Assembly (NCBI RefSeq): GCF_900099965.1
Contig: NZ_FNDJ01000006.1
Span: 62,001-126,000, forward strand
Reading direction: 5' to 3'
Length of the DNA stretch: 64,000 nt
Source of the DNA: Nonomuraea jiangxiensis
GTDB lineage: Bacteria; Actinomycetota; Actinomycetes; Streptosporangiales; Streptosporangiaceae
Shown: piece after piece, positions 29,480 through 37,769 of the stretch
Layout: the number at the start of each line of letters is the position of its first letter
Numbering within the stretch: position 1 is the first letter of the stretch
Notes under the pieces: generated by a model
Told to the model about the DNA's origin: nothing
Databases searched by the model: none
What the model saw: only the letters and a program-made list of their open reading frames with translations
Translations under genes and position numbers: made by a program

Positions 29480-30972
29480 TCTGCTTTCTCCTGCATGTGG
29501 GGGGATGGGGCGCCGAGCCCGGCCAGGACTCCGGCGAACTTGCGCGCGACCTGCTCGCGCAGCTCCGGGCTCGCCTCGGCGACGGGCGGGAAGTCGGCGA
29601 TGCGGTCGAAGGGGCGGACGGCCATGATGACGGCCCGCGAGTTGTGCGTCTGCCCGTGCGGAATGCGGGGGTCGAGCGGACCGCTCCACGCCCGCCGGAT
29701 GATCTCGATGTCGTCCACCGGGTCGCATCGGGTGGACATGGCCCACAGCACGTCGAAGGTGTTGGTCGGGTCGATGTCCTCATCCACCACGACCACGAAA
29801 CGTCCGAGGTAGGAGCCGGACTGGCAGGAGGCGGCGAGCAGCCCGGCCTGCTTGGCGTGCCCGTCGTAGGCCTGCTTGATGGAGATGACGTTGAACAGCC
29901 GGGCGGCGCCCGCCTCGTGGCACCACACGCCCCGCACGCCGGACAATCCTGCCCGTTCCACCTCGTCCCAGATCATCCCGGCCTTCATCACGCACTTGCT
30001 GTAGGAGAAGTTCGAGGGGGGCCTGATCGGGGAGGCGACCGTCACGATCGGGTCGTTGCGGTGGTAGACCCGGCGGATGCGCACCACGGGCTGGTCCGAG
30101 CGCCCGCCGGCGTAGTAGCCGGTGAACTCGCCGAACGGGCCCTCGGGCGCGACGTCGCCCGGATACATCTCACCCTCCAGCACCAGCTCGGCCCTGGCCG
30201 GCATGGGCAGCCCGTACAGCTCGGAGGAGACCACCTCGAACGGCTCGCCGCGGTGCCCGCCCGCGTAGTCGTACTCGGACAGGCCGTAGCGCAGCTCGTT
30301 GCCGGAGGCCAGGAAGAGCAGCGGGTCGTGGCCGCAGGAGATCAGGACCGGGCAGGGCTCGCCGCGGGAGAAGTACTTCTCCCTGATCTGCCGGCCCTGC
30401 TTGCCGGGCGACATCCACAGGCCCACCCGGTCGGGGCCGTGCACCATGCTGCGGTACGTGCCGATGTTGACCCAGCCGTCGTCCGGGTCGCGCATGATCA
30501 CCAGGTCGTCGGTGCCGATGTAGCGGCCGCCGTCCCGCTCGTGCAGGAAGGGCGCGACCAGCCCGGTCACGTCCACCTCGTCGTCGCGCAGCACGTTCTC
30601 CAGCACCGGGCCGTCGTCCACGGTGACCGGCGGGATGGGCTCGTGGGTCTTCATCCGGTCGCGGTACGCGCGTACGACGTCGAGGGGGTGGGCGGGCGCC
30701 GGCAGGCCCATGGTGAGCGCCAGCCGCTCGGCCGAGTTGGTGGCGCCGGAGAAGGCGCGATGGCCGGGCTTGGCCCCCACGAGCTCGTCGAACAGGACGG
30801 CCGGGCCGCCCTCGCCGCCGCGGTGCGCGATGAGCTCGATCAGGGTGCCGAGCTCCAGGTGCGGGTCGACGCCGGCCAGCCGCACCAGCTGCCCGGACCG
30901 GTCAATACGCTCGATCAGCTCGCGCAGGTCGGCGTGAGGGCCGTCGTAGTCGTTGTAGCTCACCGGCGCCAC
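29476..30972 (-). CDS. ubiD: UbiD-family prenyl-FMN decarboxylase
   Basis: This 498-residue protein has UbiD blocks: NIGTYRSMVHGPDRVGLWM, the EGPFGEFTGYYAGG segment with catalytic Glu residues, and ASPIRPPSNFSYSK. It needs prenyl-FMN, supplied by the UbiX encoded at the end of the operon. UbiD enzymes remove or add CO2 on aromatic or unsaturated acids. Here it leads an operon with an importer and lies near gentisate genes. Decarboxylating a hydroxylated aromatic polycarboxylate to feed the gentisate route is a reasonable inference, but the substrate is not readable from sequence. Confidence 0.9.
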   Translation of the reverse strand: MAPVSYNDYDGPHADLRELIERIDRSGQLVRLAGVDPHLELGTLIELIAHRGGEGGPAVLFDELVGAKPGHRAFSGATNSAERLALTMGLPAPAHPLDVVRAYRDRMKTHEPIPPVTVDDGPVLENVLRDDEVDVTGLVAPFLHERDGGRYIGTDDLVIMRDPDDGWVNIGTYRSMVHGPDRVGLWMSPGKQGRQIREKYFSRGEPCPVLISCGHDPLLFLASGNELRYGLSEYDYAGGHRGEPFEVVSSELYGLPMPARAELVLEGEMYPGDVAPEGPFGEFTGYYAGGRSDQPVVRIRRVYHRNDPIVTVASPIRPPSNFSYSKCVMKAGMIWDEVERAGLSGVRGVWCHEAGAARLFNVISIKQAYDGHAKQAGLLAASCQSGSYLGRFVVVVDEDIDPTNTFDVLWAMSTRCDPVDDIEIIRRAWSGPLDPRIPHGQTHNSRAVIMAVRPFDRIADFPPVAEASPELREQVARKFAGVLAGLGAPSPHMQEKAE

Positions 30973-31169
30973 CCGCGCGGAAGCATGCTGACGCGACCCT
31001 TTTCATGCTGAATCATGACATCTACCCGTTTCGTGGCACAGCGCCCGGATTGGTGGTTCGCTGCCAGAAGTTACGGGTGGATTGCCAAAAAGGGAATCGA
31101 TCCGGTCATTCAACGGTCATAGATTCTGCACAGCAGAACAAACGGCCCGATTTTGGGCGGTCCAGCGGA
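30973..31169. other. Promoter region of the ubiD operon
   Basis: This 197-base region lies between the ubiD start and the stop of the second IclR gene on the same strand. It is AT-richer than its flanks. It contains TTCTG-N5-CAGAA at 31124-31138, repeated over the start of the IclR gene at 31934-31948. It also holds CATGCTGA repeats near 30987 and 31004 that may be further regulator half-sites. Confidence 0.4.
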
Positions 31170-31940
31170 TCACAGATCCTGGCTGATGGCCTCGGCCGCC
31201 GAGCGCAGCAGGGGCAGCATCATGTGCAGGTTGCCCTGGGTCATCCGCTGGTGAGGCAGGCTGACCGCGAGCGCGGCCAGGGCCCGGCCGAGGTGGTCGC
31301 GTACGCAGACGGCCACCGCGTCCAGCCCGGCGGCGCTCTCCTCGTGATTCACTCCGTAGCCGAGGTCGCGCACACTGCGCAACTCCGCACGCAACGCGTC
31401 CGGGTCGGTGATGGTGCGGTCCGTGACCCGGGTGAGGCCGTCGGGGAAGAGGTCGAGCACCTCCTCGTCGGGCAGCTCGGCGAGCAGGATCTTGCCGCCC
31501 GAGGTGCTGTGCGCGGGCAGCAGCGTGCCGGTGCGCGAGGACACCCGCAGCGGCCGGTCGCCCTCGACCCCGTCGATGAAGCGGGCCCCGTTGCCCTCCA
31601 GCATGATCAGGTTGACCGTCTCGTGCAGCTCGGCCGCCAGCCACTCCATGTGCCGCCTGGCCTTGCGCCGCACGTCCAGCCCGCCCACCGCGGACAGCCC
31701 GATCTCCACCACCACCCGGCCGGCGCGGTAGGCGCGGGAGACCCGGTCCTGGGCGACGAAACCGCGGTTCGCGAGGGTGAGCAGCAGCCGGTGGGCCGTC
31801 GAACGGGCCACCCCCAGCTCGTCGCTGACGTCGGTGACCCGCACCTCGCCGCGGTCCCGGATCATGAGCAGGATGAGCATCGCCTTGTCCACCGATCCGA
31901 TGGCGTAAGGGGGGAGCGCGCCCAGCATGTTGTTCTGCAT
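31170..31940 (-). CDS. IclR-family regulator (second paralogue)
   Basis: ATG 31940 (MQNNMLGALPPYAIGSVDKA) is chosen by analogy with the MQN start of the IclR paralogue at 22705-23460; the product has 256 residues. It has a winged helix (VTDVSDELGVARSTAHRLLL) and an effector domain (LLPAHSTSGGKILLAELP). It sits between the ubiD operon (same strand, downstream) and the divergent flavin monooxygenase, and probably controls one or both. The shared architecture with the first IclR suggests duplication within this catabolic cluster. Confidence 0.88.
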   Translation of the reverse strand: MQNNMLGALPPYAIGSVDKAMLILLMIRDRGEVRVTDVSDELGVARSTAHRLLLTLANRGFVAQDRVSRAYRAGRVVVEIGLSAVGGLDVRRKARRHMEWLAAELHETVNLIMLEGNGARFIDGVEGDRPLRVSSRTGTLLPAHSTSGGKILLAELPDEEVLDLFPDGLTRVTDRTITDPDALRAELRSVRDLGYGVNHEESAAGLDAVAVCVRDHLGRALAALAVSLPHQRMTQGNLHMMLPLLRSAAEAISQDL

Positions 31941-31948
31941 GTCAGAAA
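31934..31948. promoter_or_regulatory. Candidate IclR site TTCTG-N5-CAGAA
   Basis: This 5-bp dyad spans the IclR start codon and is repeated with the same spacing at 31124-31138 upstream of ubiD. Part of it is constrained by the MQN codons, so the match is weaker evidence than it looks. Confidence 0.3.
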
Positions 31949-32078
31949 AACTAGCGCAGATCAGTCCGTAATCAACAACGTAATGGCACCATGTGCTCGG
32001 CGCCCCAGCAGGCGCCGGTGTCGGCCACGGCCCATCCCCCGCCGTCCGACGCAATCAGCACAGAAGCCAGGAGTCTTC

Positions 32079-33347
32079 ATGCCGCGACGGTCCCCCGATC
32101 CCGCGAGCCCTTCGACCGAGGTCCTCATCGTCGGCGCCGGCGTCGCCGGTCTGGTGCTCGCGCTCGAACTGCACGACGCCGGCATCGACTGCCGCGTCTA
32201 CGAGGCCGTGCCCGAGGTCGGCGCGGTGGGTGTGGGCATCAATCTGCTGCCCCACGCCAGCCGCATTCTGCACCGGCTCGGCCTCGGCGAGGAGCTGGAC
32301 AAGACCGCCGTCGTCACCCAGGAGTCGGTGTTCTTCAACCGCTTCGGCCAGCTCATCTACCGGGAGCCCGCCGGCCGGCACGCCGGATACGAGCACCCTC
32401 AATACTCGATCCACCGCGGCGACCTGCACGCCGTGCTGCTGGCGGCGGTGCAGGAGCGCATCGGCGCGGACGGGGTGGTGCTCGGCCACCGGTGCGTCCG
32501 GGCGGAGCAGGACGACAACGGCGTGACCGCCCACTTCACCGGCCCCGGCGGCGTGGAGCTGCCCCCGGTACGGGGCCGGGTGCTGGTCGGCTGCGACGGC
32601 ATCCACTCGGTGCTGCGCAAGCAGCTGCACCCGGACGAGGGCGAACCGCGTTACTCCGGCATCAACATGTGGCGCGGCGTGACCAAGGGCAGGCCGTTCC
32701 TGTCCGGGGGAAGCATGGTGCGGGCCGGCTGGATCGACCGGGGCAAGCTCGTCGCCTACCCGATCAGGAACCTGCCGGACGGCGACCAGCTCCTCAACTG
32801 GGTCGCCGAGATCCAGACCCCGCGCCACCTGCAACGCGACTGGAACCGGCGCGGCAACCTGGAGGACTTCCTGCACGCCTTCGAGGACTGGCACTTCGAC
32901 TGGCTCGACGTGCCGGCGATGATCCGCGGCTCGGAGACCGTGCTCGAATATCCGATGGTGGACCAGGATCCGCTGGACCACTGGAGCGTCGGCCGGATCA
33001 CCCTGCTCGGCGACGCCGCCCATCCGATGGTGCCGCGCGGCTCCAACGGCGCCGGCCAGGCCATCCTCGACGCCCGCTCGCTCCGCCACCACCTGGCCAC
33101 CGCGCCCGACCCGGTGACGGCGCTGCGCGCGTACGAGGCGGAACGGCTGCCCGCGACCGCCCAGGTGGTGCTGGCGAACCGGAGCATGCCGCCGGACGTG
33201 ATCATCCGCGAGGTGTGGCAGCGGACCGGGGACCGGCCGTTCGACCACATCGACGACGTGATCAAGGTGGAGGAGCTGGCCGAGATGTCGCAGCGCTACA
33301 AGGAGATCGCCGGCTTCTCCGCCGAGGCACTGCGCACCGACCGCTGA
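32079..33347 (+). CDS. FAD-dependent aromatic monooxygenase (PhzS/salicylate hydroxylase-like)
   Basis: ATG 32079 follows CAGGAGTC and gives 422 residues. It has the FAD-binding GAGVAGLVLALELHDAG Rossmann motif, the DG motif region (VLVGCDGIHSVLRK) and GDAAHPMVPRGSNGAGQAI for the ribityl/phosphate site, the class A flavoprotein hydroxylase pattern. The PRGSNGAGQA variant is like PhzS-type enzymes, some of which hydroxylate with loss of CO2. In this cluster it could make gentisate from a hydroxybenzoate. Divergent from an IclR gene, which likely controls it. Confidence 0.87.
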   Translation: MPRRSPDPASPSTEVLIVGAGVAGLVLALELHDAGIDCRVYEAVPEVGAVGVGINLLPHASRILHRLGLGEELDKTAVVTQESVFFNRFGQLIYREPAGRHAGYEHPQYSIHRGDLHAVLLAAVQERIGADGVVLGHRCVRAEQDDNGVTAHFTGPGGVELPPVRGRVLVGCDGIHSVLRKQLHPDEGEPRYSGINMWRGVTKGRPFLSGGSMVRAGWIDRGKLVAYPIRNLPDGDQLLNWVAEIQTPRHLQRDWNRRGNLEDFLHAFEDWHFDWLDVPAMIRGSETVLEYPMVDQDPLDHWSVGRITLLGDAAHPMVPRGSNGAGQAILDARSLRHHLATAPDPVTALRAYEAERLPATAQVVLANRSMPPDVIIREVWQRTGDRPFDHIDDVIKVEELAEMSQRYKEIAGFSAEALRTDR

Positions 33348-33354
33348 ACCGCTC

Positions 33355-33388
33355 CCCGCCCTGTCAGGACCGGTCCTGACAGGGCGGG
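33355..33388. terminator. 34-bp perfect palindrome after monooxygenase gene
   Basis: CCCGCCCTGTCAGGACC and its exact reverse complement lie back to back, starting 8 bases after the monooxygenase stop. A stem of about 15 bp with a 4-base loop would form in RNA. It is a likely terminator, although it lacks a T-run, as is common in high-GC actinomycetes. Confidence 0.7.
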
Positions 33389-33445
33389 CCGGTCCTGGCT
33401 CGATGGGTTCGGCCACGCCCGGCCGACACCCCCTATGGTGCTCGC

Positions 33446-34423
33446 ATGACGCCTCCACCTGGTGCCGATCACCACGGCGAACCTCGCCGCGTAGGCGACC
33501 GCCATCCCCTGAGCCACCCGCCCGCCGGCACCACCCCGGTCGCGGAAAGAGGACTTCTGCGGAGGGTGATCGCCTGCCTGTCCCTGGTGCTGCTCCTGTG
33601 CTCCTGTGGCTGGGTCGCTCCCGTGTCCTCCGGCGGGTTCGAGGAGCGGGCCCGGGAGGTGGCGGCGCGCTGGCAGGGCTCGGCCGACGACCAGGCCTGG
33701 CGCCGGGGGTTCGTCGCGCTGGAGACACTGAACCCGCACGGATGGGCCCATGTGGACCAGGTCCCGGCCTGGGTGAACACGAGCTCGCACAACGGCGCCT
33801 GGCGACTGGCCACCGAGCTGCCCGCCGGCTCCCCTCGTGACGCTGACGTGCGCTGGCCGGACGGCGAGGTCACGAGGGTGCCACTCGTCACGGCGGCGAG
33901 GGCGTACCAGGAGTTCAGCAAGCCGGCGGACCTCATCGAGGAGGAGTGCCCGGCCAAGGGCTGCCGCCCGCTCCGGGTGACGGGTGCCGAACTGGGCAGG
34001 GTCCCGCTGAGGACCAGCCGCGGCACGATCCAGGCGCCCGCGTGGTTGTTCACCGTCGAGGGGGTCGAGCAGAGGAAGGTCCACGTGGCGGTCGACCCTT
34101 CGGCCGTCACCGCCCGTCCCGAGCGGGCCCAGGGGGACGCCGAGGAGGTGATGGCGTACGACCTCGTCACCGGCCGGCCACACGACCTCCGCCTCCAGTA
34201 CGGCCACGGCGCCTGCAGCACCGTCCGCGGGGCCCGCGCGTACGAGACCGGCCAGGTGGTGGTGGTCGGCGTGGACGAGGAGAGCCTCGACTCGGACACG
34301 GTATGCCCGGCCATACTCAAGACCGACACGACCACAGTCACCCTCGCCGGCCCGCTCGGCGACCGCCTCTTGCTCGACTCGGGAACGGGCCTGCCGGTGC
34401 TACGGGGACTGAACGGGCCCTGA
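33446..34423 (+). CDS. Putative lipoprotein of unknown function
   Basis: The 325-residue frame starts at ATG 33446. A hydrophobic segment at about residues 42-52 ends in a lipobox (LLLCSCGW), but the N-terminal region before it is long and proline-rich, so a shorter start near the GTG at 33567 is possible. The mature part has conserved-looking blocks (GFVALETLNPHGWAHVDQVP, TIQAPAWLFTVEG) and four cysteines. I do not recognise a family. It is likely attached to the outer face of the membrane. It stands alone between a terminator and an ECF sigma gene. Confidence 0.65.
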   Translation: MTPPPGADHHGEPRRVGDRHPLSHPPAGTTPVAERGLLRRVIACLSLVLLLCSCGWVAPVSSGGFEERAREVAARWQGSADDQAWRRGFVALETLNPHGWAHVDQVPAWVNTSSHNGAWRLATELPAGSPRDADVRWPDGEVTRVPLVTAARAYQEFSKPADLIEEECPAKGCRPLRVTGAELGRVPLRTSRGTIQAPAWLFTVEGVEQRKVHVAVDPSAVTARPERAQGDAEEVMAYDLVTGRPHDLRLQYGHGACSTVRGARAYETGQVVVVGVDEESLDSDTVCPAILKTDTTTVTLAGPLGDRLLLDSGTGLPVLRGLNGP

Positions 34424-34502
34424 CGGCCGTCACGCCGGTTCCCCCGCCCCGGTTCGGTGGTGACATGGGCATAAATCGTGCTCCCGTGGCGTATGAACCG
34501 TC

Positions 34503-35438
34503 ATGAGTCCCGTGGATCTCGAACCGTACCGGGGTGAGCTGGTGGCGTACTGCTACCGGATGGCCGGCTCGTTCCACGAGGCCGAGGACCTCGTGCAGGA
34601 GACGATGCTGCGGGCATGGAAGGCCCGGGACCGGTACGACGACACGCGGGCGTCCGTACGGACCTGGCTGTATCGCATCGCGACCAACGTCTGCCTGACG
34701 GCGCTGGAGGGGCGGGCGCGGCGGCCGTTGCCGTCCGGGATGGGCTCCCCCAGCGACGATCCCGGGGCGCCGCTCACGCCGGCCTTCGATGTCCCCTGGC
34801 TGCAGCCGTTCCCCGACGCGCGGTTCGACGTGGGGGCACGGACCGACCTACGACTCGCGCTGGTGGCCGCGACGCAGCTGCTGCCAGCGCGGCAGCGGGC
34901 CGTGCTCGTGCTCCGGGAGGTGCTGGAGTTCAGCGCCGCCGAGGTGGCCGTCCAGCTCGGCGCCACGGTCCCGGCCGTCAACAGCGCCCTGCAACGGGCC
35001 CGCGCCGCCCTCGCGGCCGCGGGCGACGCCGGCGAGGTCACCGAGCCGGACGACCCGAGCACGCGGGCGGTGATCGAGCAGTACGTACGGGCCTTCGAGG
35101 CGGCCGACGTCCCCGCCCTCGTACGGCTCCTCACCGAGGACGCCGTCCTGGAGATGCCGCCGGTGCCCCTGTGGTACCAGGGCAGCCACGATTACGGCCT
35201 GTTCATGCGCCGCGTCTTCGACACCCGCGGAACCGACTGGACCCTCAGACGTCTCACCGCCAACGGCCAGCCCGCGCTCGCCGCGTACGCGCCGGAGCCC
35301 GGCGGGCACCGCCTGCACACGCTGCAGGTGTTCACCGTCACCGGCGGCCGGGTGGCGCACAACGTCGTGTTCGCCGATCCGGCCGTGTTCCGGGCCTTCG
35401 ATCTGCCCGAGCGAATTTCTTTCGACGAACGGCGATGA
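34503..35438 (+). CDS. ECF sigma factor with C-terminal SnoaL-like domain (SigG/SigJ type)
   Basis: The first ~180 residues hold sigma regions 2 (FHEAEDLVQETMLRAWK, VRTWLYRIATNVCLTAL) and 4 (LLPARQRAVLVLREVLEFSA, then LGATVPAVNSALQRARA). From about residue 195 a SnoaL/NTF2-like domain follows (YVRAFEAADVPALVRLLTED, then EMPPVPLWYQG). Fused domains of this type regulate the sigma factor in cis in place of a separate anti-sigma protein, and none is encoded next door. A DHFR-like gene follows 56 bases downstream. Confidence 0.88.
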   Translation: MSPVDLEPYRGELVAYCYRMAGSFHEAEDLVQETMLRAWKARDRYDDTRASVRTWLYRIATNVCLTALEGRARRPLPSGMGSPSDDPGAPLTPAFDVPWLQPFPDARFDVGARTDLRLALVAATQLLPARQRAVLVLREVLEFSAAEVAVQLGATVPAVNSALQRARAALAAAGDAGEVTEPDDPSTRAVIEQYVRAFEAADVPALVRLLTEDAVLEMPPVPLWYQGSHDYGLFMRRVFDTRGTDWTLRRLTANGQPALAAYAPEPGGHRLHTLQVFTVTGGRVAHNVVFADPAVFRAFDLPERISFDERR

Positions 35439-35494
35439 GCCGGGCCGGTGCCGCCGGTATGTACGGGCGAGCATCGACCGAAAGGATCCACATC

Positions 35495-36061
35495 ATGAGC
35501 GTCATCGCCATCGAGTTCGTCACCCTGGACGGGATCGTGTCCGACCCGGACGGGTCCGCGGGCACGCCGACGGGCGGCTGGGCGTTCCGGCACGGCCCCG
35601 AGACGGTCGCCGGGGACAAGTTCCAGCTCGGGAAGACGCTGGACGACGGCGTCCTGCTGCTGGGGCGCAAGACCTGGCAGCTGTTCTCGCGGCTCTGGCC
35701 GTCGCGCGACGACCCGTTCTCCGCGCGGATGAACGCCGCGCCGAAACTGGTCGCCTCCCGTACCTTGACCGACACCTCCGCCTGGGCGAACTCCACGGTC
35801 ATCGACGGCGACCTCATCGACGCCGTCAAGCACGAGCGACGCGACGTGATCGTCACCGGGAGCCTGAGCATCGTGCACGCGCTGATGGCGGCCGACCTGA
35901 TCGATGAGTACCGGCTGCTGACCTTCCCCACGATCCTCCGCACCGGCGAACGCCTCTTCCCCGCCGACGGCCCACCCGCCCACCTGGAGTGCCTGGGCGC
36001 CGAACCCGCCGGCGCCGCCGTCCTCACGCGGTACCGTGCGGCCAAACCGGAGGAGATGTGA
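35495..36061 (+). CDS. Dihydrofolate-reductase-like protein (RibD C-terminal family)
   Basis: ATG 35495 follows AAAGGATCC and gives 188 residues. The sequence FVTLDGIVSDPDG, LLGRKTWQLFSRLWP and DVIVTGSLSIVHALMAADLI match the RibD C-terminal/DHFR-like fold that binds NADPH. Such stand-alone proteins are common beside ECF sigma genes in actinobacteria. The substrate is unknown. It probably forms an operon with the upstream sigma factor. Confidence 0.83.
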   Translation: MSVIAIEFVTLDGIVSDPDGSAGTPTGGWAFRHGPETVAGDKFQLGKTLDDGVLLLGRKTWQLFSRLWPSRDDPFSARMNAAPKLVASRTLTDTSAWANSTVIDGDLIDAVKHERRDVIVTGSLSIVHALMAADLIDEYRLLTFPTILRTGERLFPADGPPAHLECLGAEPAGAAVLTRYRAAKPEEM

Positions 36062-36077
36062 CCGCCCTGCACGTCGA

Positions 36078-36437
36078 TCACGGCGTCGCGGCCTGCCGCC
36101 CGGCTCCGGGCTGATCAGTGCCTGTCCGGCCGGCGCATGAGCACGACCCGCCATGAACCAACCGGCGAAGGAGGAAGGCGGGCCGCTGGACCTCGTCCCG
36201 CGGCTCGCGTTCCATCTCCTGCATCAGCAGCAGCCCGCCCGGCTTCAGAGCGCGCCGGATCATGCCCAGCGTCACGGCCCGGGAAGGCTCCGGGACCCCA
36301 CAGCCGACGTCCAGCAGCCGTCCGTCGCGGATCGCCTCGGTGTACTCCGGCGTTTCGGCGTACACGTGCTTCCCGGCGACCGGCATGTGGTCTCCCGTTC
36401 CACCCCCGAAGTGGCCGTACCCGACCAGGCCACTCAT
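36078..36437 (-). pseudogene. SAM methyltransferase relic with internal deletion
   Basis: The frame from ATG 36437 has the opening of a class I methyltransferase (HVYAETPEYTEAIRDGRLLD), motif I reading LLDVGCG, then jumps within about 16 residues to RRALKPGGLLLMQEMER, which is motif V/VI territory. In intact enzymes about 70 residues separate these blocks, so the SAM pocket is missing. The C-terminal tail is low-complexity and probably out of register. The gene starts 16 bases from the divergent GNAT gene. I call it a deletion relic. Confidence 0.6.
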
Positions 36438-36452
36438 CCCTAGGGTGACCAC

Positions 36453-36905
36453 ATGATCAGCGTTTCTATGCTCCTCCCGTCCGACCGACCCACCTGGGAG
36501 GAGCTGTTTCGCGACTACATCGACTTCTACGAACGCACCGAGCCCGACGAGATGTACGAGCGCGCCTGGCAGGAGTTCCAGGCCGACACCCGCCTGCACG
36601 CCCTCGGGGCACGGCTGGACGGGCGGTTGGTCGGCATCGTCCACTTCCTCACCCACGGCAGCACGTCCGCCCCCGACCACGACGTCTGCTACCTGCAAGA
36701 CCTGTTCACGGCGCCGGACGTACGCGGCAAGGGCGTCGGGCGGACGCTGATCGAGGCCGTCACCGACTGGGCCCGCGATCGTGGCTGCTACCGCGTCTAC
36801 TGGAACACCCAGGAATCCAACGGGACCGCACGCCACCTGTATGACAAGGTCGCCACCTACAACGGCTTCATCCGGTACCACATCGACCTGCCCCGACCGT
36901 CATGA
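36453..36905 (+). CDS. GNAT-family N-acetyltransferase
   Basis: The 150-residue protein has the GNAT core: YLQDLFTAPDVRGKGVGRTL with the acetyl-CoA-binding V/R-G-x-G-V-G-R loop, then LIEAVTDWARDRGCYRVYWN and TARHLYDKVA. It matches the family in length. The acceptor substrate is not predictable. It is divergent from the methyltransferase relic and converges on the lipoprotein gene at 36952. Confidence 0.87.
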   Translation: MISVSMLLPSDRPTWEELFRDYIDFYERTEPDEMYERAWQEFQADTRLHALGARLDGRLVGIVHFLTHGSTSAPDHDVCYLQDLFTAPDVRGKGVGRTLIEAVTDWARDRGCYRVYWNTQESNGTARHLYDKVATYNGFIRYHIDLPRPS

Positions 36906-36951
36906 ACCCGCGTCAGTCCCCTCCCACATCCGGCACGCCGACCAAGGCGAT

Positions 36952-37644
36952 TCAGGATCCGACGACCCTGATCGTGCCCGAGTCGGTGGACAGTCTGATC
37001 GAGTGCGGAGCCGAGGCGTCATGCGGCAGTTCGATCTCCTTGTCGCCCGAGTCCGTCTTGGCGGCGATGTTGTACGGCCCTTCCGGCACGCGCACCTCGG
37101 CATCGCCGGAGTCCGTGGTCGTCTCCACCTTGTCGGGCTGAGCGCTGAAGGCAAGGGTGATGTTTCCGGAGTCGGTCTTCGTGACGACGTGCCCGCCGGC
37201 CAGCCCGGTGCCGTCGATCGTGCCCGAGTCGCTGGCCGCGTTCACCTCACCGGACAGGTCCCGCAGGGTCACGTCTCCCGAATCGCTGACGGCCTTGACG
37301 CGCAGCCCTCGGGGGATCTCGACCTGGTAGCCGACCTCGCAGCTCCCTCCGCTCAGCCACCCGCCGGGGCAGGTGAATCGGAGGACAAGGGTGTCGCCCT
37401 GCGTCTCGTGGCTGGGCACGGGCTTCTTCCCACGCCAGCTGAGCTGCTCGGTCACGCGAATGCCTTCCCTGTCGGACCCGGTGACCTCGATCCCGCCCGA
37501 GTCGGACTCGATCTGTATCGCGGTCACCTTGTCCGTGACGTCGTAGGACGCCGTGTCGGTCTCGCGGCCGACGATGCCACATCCGGTCACCAGGGCCGCG
37601 AGCGCCAGCGAACCCGCGACCACACCTAAGCTCTTCATATTCAT
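36952..37644 (-). CDS. Lipoprotein with repeated xDSG beta-solenoid-like motifs (DUF4097-like)
   Basis: The 230-residue precursor begins MNMKSLGVVAGSLALAALVT and has a lipobox LVTGC at about residue 22. The mature protein carries seven xDSG words (SDSGGIEV, SDSGDVTL, SDSGTIDG, TDSGNITL, TDSGDAEV, TDSGDKEI, TDSGTIRV), spaced ~20-25 residues where adjacent. Each is followed by a beta-strand, as in the DUF4097 single-stranded beta-helix. These proteins sit outside the cell membrane and their role is unknown. ATG 37644 is preferred over the second Met two codons on. Confidence 0.78.
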   Translation of the reverse strand: MNMKSLGVVAGSLALAALVTGCGIVGRETDTASYDVTDKVTAIQIESDSGGIEVTGSDREGIRVTEQLSWRGKKPVPSHETQGDTLVLRFTCPGGWLSGGSCEVGYQVEIPRGLRVKAVSDSGDVTLRDLSGEVNAASDSGTIDGTGLAGGHVVTKTDSGNITLAFSAQPDKVETTTDSGDAEVRVPEGPYNIAAKTDSGDKEIELPHDASAPHSIRLSTDSGTIRVVGS

Positions 37645-37769
37645 GGAGTCGAGTCTCCAGGGAGGCGCGACGGGCGGCATCGGGGACGTCCCTGGGAGTC
37701 CCCCTGACAGCACCCCTGAACCACCGTGAGGGCGTACGGCCCACGCGCGCCGGCACTTCCCGCCCGCCT

